Source: Schleiferiaceae bacterium
GTDB lineage: Bacteria > Bacteroidota > Bacteroidia > Flavobacteriales > Schleiferiaceae
NCBI GenBank assembly: GCA_022424815.1
Contig: JAKMGS010000091.1
Location: 1 to 7,198, forward strand
Direction of reading: 5' to 3'
DNA: 7,198 nt
The notes under the pieces were generated by a model, which saw only the letters and a list, made by a program, of their open reading frames with translations, made no database searches and was not told the origin of the DNA. Of this stretch, positions 5,546 to 7,198 are shown in pieces; within the stretch, counting starts at the first letter, position 1, and every line of letters begins with the position of its first letter. Position numbers and translations under genes: made by a program.

Positions 5546-6777
5546 TACTCTGCCTTTTTATAGATCAGTTCATAGCCTTGATGTGGCGATAAGAATTCCT
5601 GTGCAGCCTCCATTACGTCCATGGCACTGATGCTGCGTACTTGTTCAGCGACATAGTCAAAGCTGTTGATTTTTCCGAAGTACAGCAATGCCCGCCCAGC
5701 CCCGATGCACGAATTAAGGCCATTCTCCTCCGCCAAAGCCATCTGCCCAATAAATTGGTTTTTGGATTTGCTGAGCTGTAGAGTACCTAGGCGCTGGTCT
5801 TGTAGCTTCTTGACTTCTTTCGCTGCAAGTACTGCAGCTTTTTCTGTTTGAGAAGGATCACACCCGAGGTAAATTCCCAAGAGTCCTACATCGCTATAGA
5901 GGCTAAGGAAACTTTCAATATTGTAGGCGATACCATGCTTTTCGCGAATGTTGAGCCCTAATCTATTATTCATACCGGGTCCGCCTAAAATATTGTTAAG
6001 TAGGAGTAAGGCGCGACGCTGCGGATGGTGAATGCCCGGCGTACGCCAACCAATGATGTAATGATCTTGAAACTGTGCGACTTCTTCCACACGTCGTTCG
6101 GGGCGATCGGGCGCATCAAAATGGGATTCCCAAGTATTGTTGTTAAGCGTGTACTCGGCGAAAAACTCTGCAGCCATTTGTTCCACGCGTTGTTGGCCGA
6201 AGGGACCTACAAAGGACAAGGTTATGCGGTCCGCCGTGTAAGTGCGCCCTTGAAATTCAAATATATCTTCACGGGTCAGGCGATCTACACTATTAGGAGT
6301 TCCTAAAATATTGCGTCCAAGGGCATTGCCTTGGAAAATAAAATCTTCAAAGTCGTCAAATATGCGATCTGCAGGACTGTCGAGGTAGCTGTGAATTTCA
6401 TCTTTAATGACCTCTTTTTCCTTATCTAATTCCTTTTGAGGGAAGGTGCTCTTAAAGACCACATCAGAAACCAATTCCGCCGCACGTCGAAAGTCAGTCT
6501 TGAGAAAGCTGGCGTGAATGATCGTTTCCTCCTTTGTCGTATATGCATTGAGCTCTCCTCCCACATCGTCGAGCCTAGACAGTACGTGGTATGCCTTGCG
6601 TTTTTCTGTGCCCTTGAAAAGGTTGTGCTCTATATAGTGTGCCAATCCTTGCTGATGTTCGAGCTCGTCTCTAGAGCCTGCTTTTATGGAAATGGCCATA
6701 TGGGCTACAGTACTTTTCTTATACTGAAAAGCGCAACGCAGGCCGTTGGGCAAGGTGAAGCAATGGGTTTGAGGCAT
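5545..6777 (-). CDS. M16-family zinc metallopeptidase (insulinase / mitochondrial processing peptidase-like)
   Basis: The protein has 410 residues, the size of a single-chain M16B (MPP-beta-like) peptidase. The inverted zinc motif HYIEH is at 47-51: H47 and H51 as ligands, E50 as catalytic base. The distal ligand E127, in KEVIKDEI, sits 76 residues after H51, exactly as in MPP-beta. ELNAYTTKEET (75-85) is the conserved strand after the motif. The C-terminal half has GMNNRLGLNIREKHGIAYNIESF (268-290), carrying the family Arg/Tyr pair (R278, Y285). The protein therefore appears catalytically competent. No signal peptide is seen, so a cytoplasmic site is likely. A longer frame opens at 6834, but the ATG at 6777 gives the canonical start (LPNGLRCAF) and a TAATG overlap with the DUF4286 stop. 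It overlaps the O-methyltransferase start in the same way. Substrate unknown. Confidence 0.95.
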   Translation of the reverse strand: MPQTHCFTLPNGLRCAFQYKKSTVAHMAISIKAGSRDELEHQQGLAHYIEHNLFKGTEKRKAYHVLSRLDDVGGELNAYTTKEETIIHASFLKTDFRRAAELVSDVVFKSTFPQKELDKEKEVIKDEIHSYLDSPADRIFDDFEDFIFQGNALGRNILGTPNSVDRLTREDIFEFQGRTYTADRITLSFVGPFGQQRVEQMAAEFFAEYTLNNNTWESHFDAPDRPERRVEEVAQFQDHYIIGWRTPGIHHPQRRALLLLNNILGGPGMNNRLGLNIREKHGIAYNIESFLSLYSDVGLLGIYLGCDPSQTEKAAVLAAKEVKKLQDQRLGTLQLSKSKNQFIGQMALAEENGLNSCIGAGRALLYFGKINSFDYVAEQVRSISAMDVMEAAQEFLSPHQGYELIYKKAE

Positions 6778-7094
6778 TATTTTTTGTCGATGACTTCGAG
6801 CAAGGTTCGGAACGCCAGTGCGTGATTTCCCCAAGCTTTCAATGATTTATCTCTTAACTCAGGTGCATACATTTGCATGTAGAGCTTGATGCTTTCCAAA
6901 TCGCTAGCGCGGTACTGAATACTGTAGCTCGGATGTTCTTGTTCCTGCTCGGGAAAGACTTCCGTAAACAGGTATCCTGAAAACATGCCGGTTTCCATGA
7001 CCTCTGGTATGTGGGTGTTGAGCATCCATTCCTTCCACTGCGCTTCTATGGAAGAATCTACGGCTACGGTAACGTTATAGATGTGTTCGCTCAT
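6777..7094 (-). CDS. DUF4286 family protein
   Basis: The 105-residue soluble protein begins MSEHIYNVTVAVDSSIEAQW and continues WMLNTHIPEVMETGMFSG (23-40), followed by YSIQYRASDLESIKLYM (57-73) and a C-terminal FRTLLEVI. This pattern, IYNVTV, then W..WM..THIP.V..TG.F, then Y..QY, then FRTELEV-like, is the one I recall for DUF4286, a small Bacteroidota family with a ferredoxin-like alpha/beta pattern resembling dimeric alpha-beta-barrel proteins. No function is established. The start overlaps the stop of the upstream TPR-like gene as ATGA, and the stop overlaps the M16 start as TAATG. Confidence 0.88.
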   Translation of the reverse strand: MSEHIYNVTVAVDSSIEAQWKEWMLNTHIPEVMETGMFSGYLFTEVFPEQEQEHPSYSIQYRASDLESIKLYMQMYAPELRDKSLKAWGNHALAFRTLLEVIDKK

Positions 7095-7198
7095 GGTGTA
7101 AAGGTACGGTAGAACTGTCTTGCTTCTTCAGTATAGAGGCCATTGGGATATTCAACTAAATAATCCTCCAGCTCCAAGGCGGCAGATTCAGATTTCAG
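7091..7198 (-). CDS. C-terminal tail of a TPR-like protein (runs off right edge)
   Basis: The last 35 codons of a gene entering from the right edge end with TGA, overlapping the DUF4286 start (ATGA). The tail contains ALELEDYLVEYPNGLYTEEA, then RQFYRTFTP. The helix, then YPNGxYxEEAR, pattern is typical of a tetratricopeptide-type repeat as in BamD/YbgF-like or other Bacteroidota TPR proteins. The frame is open to the window edge, and its position immediately upstream of coupled genes supports it as real. The full protein and its role cannot be judged from this fragment. Confidence 0.7.
   Translation of the reverse strand: MKSESAALELEDYLVEYPNGLYTEEARQFYRTFTP

Noticed and set aside
6436..6825. 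129-codon plus-strand open frame
   Set aside because: It lies antisense to the well-supported M16 peptidase and DUF4286 genes, has no recognisable domain, and is the kind of shadow frame expected there.
6778..6834. Longer N-terminus for the M16 peptidase starting at 6834
   Set aside because: The 19 extra residues are the out-of-frame reading of the DUF4286 C-terminus; the ATG at 6777 gives a family-typical start and a TAATG overlap.
1..7198. Mobile element, CRISPR array, tRNA/rRNA, defence or biosynthetic cluster
   Set aside because: No transposase, terminal repeats, spaced direct repeats or structured RNA were seen; the genes are mostly recognisable chromosomal housekeeping or envelope functions.

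Overview
The window looks like a chromosomal segment from a member of the Bacteroidota, probably Flavobacteriales-like. The main reasons are a secreted protein with a C-terminal type IX secretion (T9SS) type A sorting domain, a DUF4286 protein, a MlaE/MlaF pair with the Bacteroidota-style D-loop 'DEPNSGLDP', and a match to the Bacteroidota -7 promoter element TAnnTTTG upstream of purK. Coding density is very high and most of the content is housekeeping. I see no RNA gene, insertion sequence, CRISPR array, prophage or integration site.

Left part, minus strand (1-1951). Read in the direction of transcription, this is a 41-residue lipoprotein whose stop codon abuts the start of a SprT-like metalloprotease gene, then purK, then the first 12 codons of purE, which runs off the left edge. 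PurK and PurE act one after the other in de novo purine synthesis (AIR to N5-CAIR to CAIR). A lone -7 promoter element sits between sprT and purK, so purKE may be transcribed separately from the lipoprotein-sprT pair.

Middle part, plus strand (1994-3504). A 42-bp divergent gap separates the lipoprotein gene from a permease/ATPase pair of the MlaE/MlaF family (ABC-type retrograde or anterograde phospholipid transport across the envelope). The two genes overlap by ATGA. No MCE (MlaD-like) gene follows, because the next gene is convergent.

Right part, minus strand (3516-7198). Read in the direction of transcription, this is the tail of a TPR-like protein, DUF4286, an M16 zinc peptidase and a class I SAM O-methyltransferase. 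All are joined by stop/start overlaps (ATGA, TAATG, TAATG). After 56 bp comes a 424-residue T9SS-secreted protein, closed by a textbook intrinsic terminator with a C(UUCG)G loop and eight Ts. An imperfect inverted repeat straddles the O-methyltransferase stop codon, at the boundary between the housekeeping run and the secreted-protein gene.

I found no convincing new biological system. The points most worth a second look are the tiny lipoprotein abutting sprT, the strict translational-overlap chain on the right, the inverted repeat over the methyltransferase stop codon, and the unassigned ectodomain of the T9SS protein.
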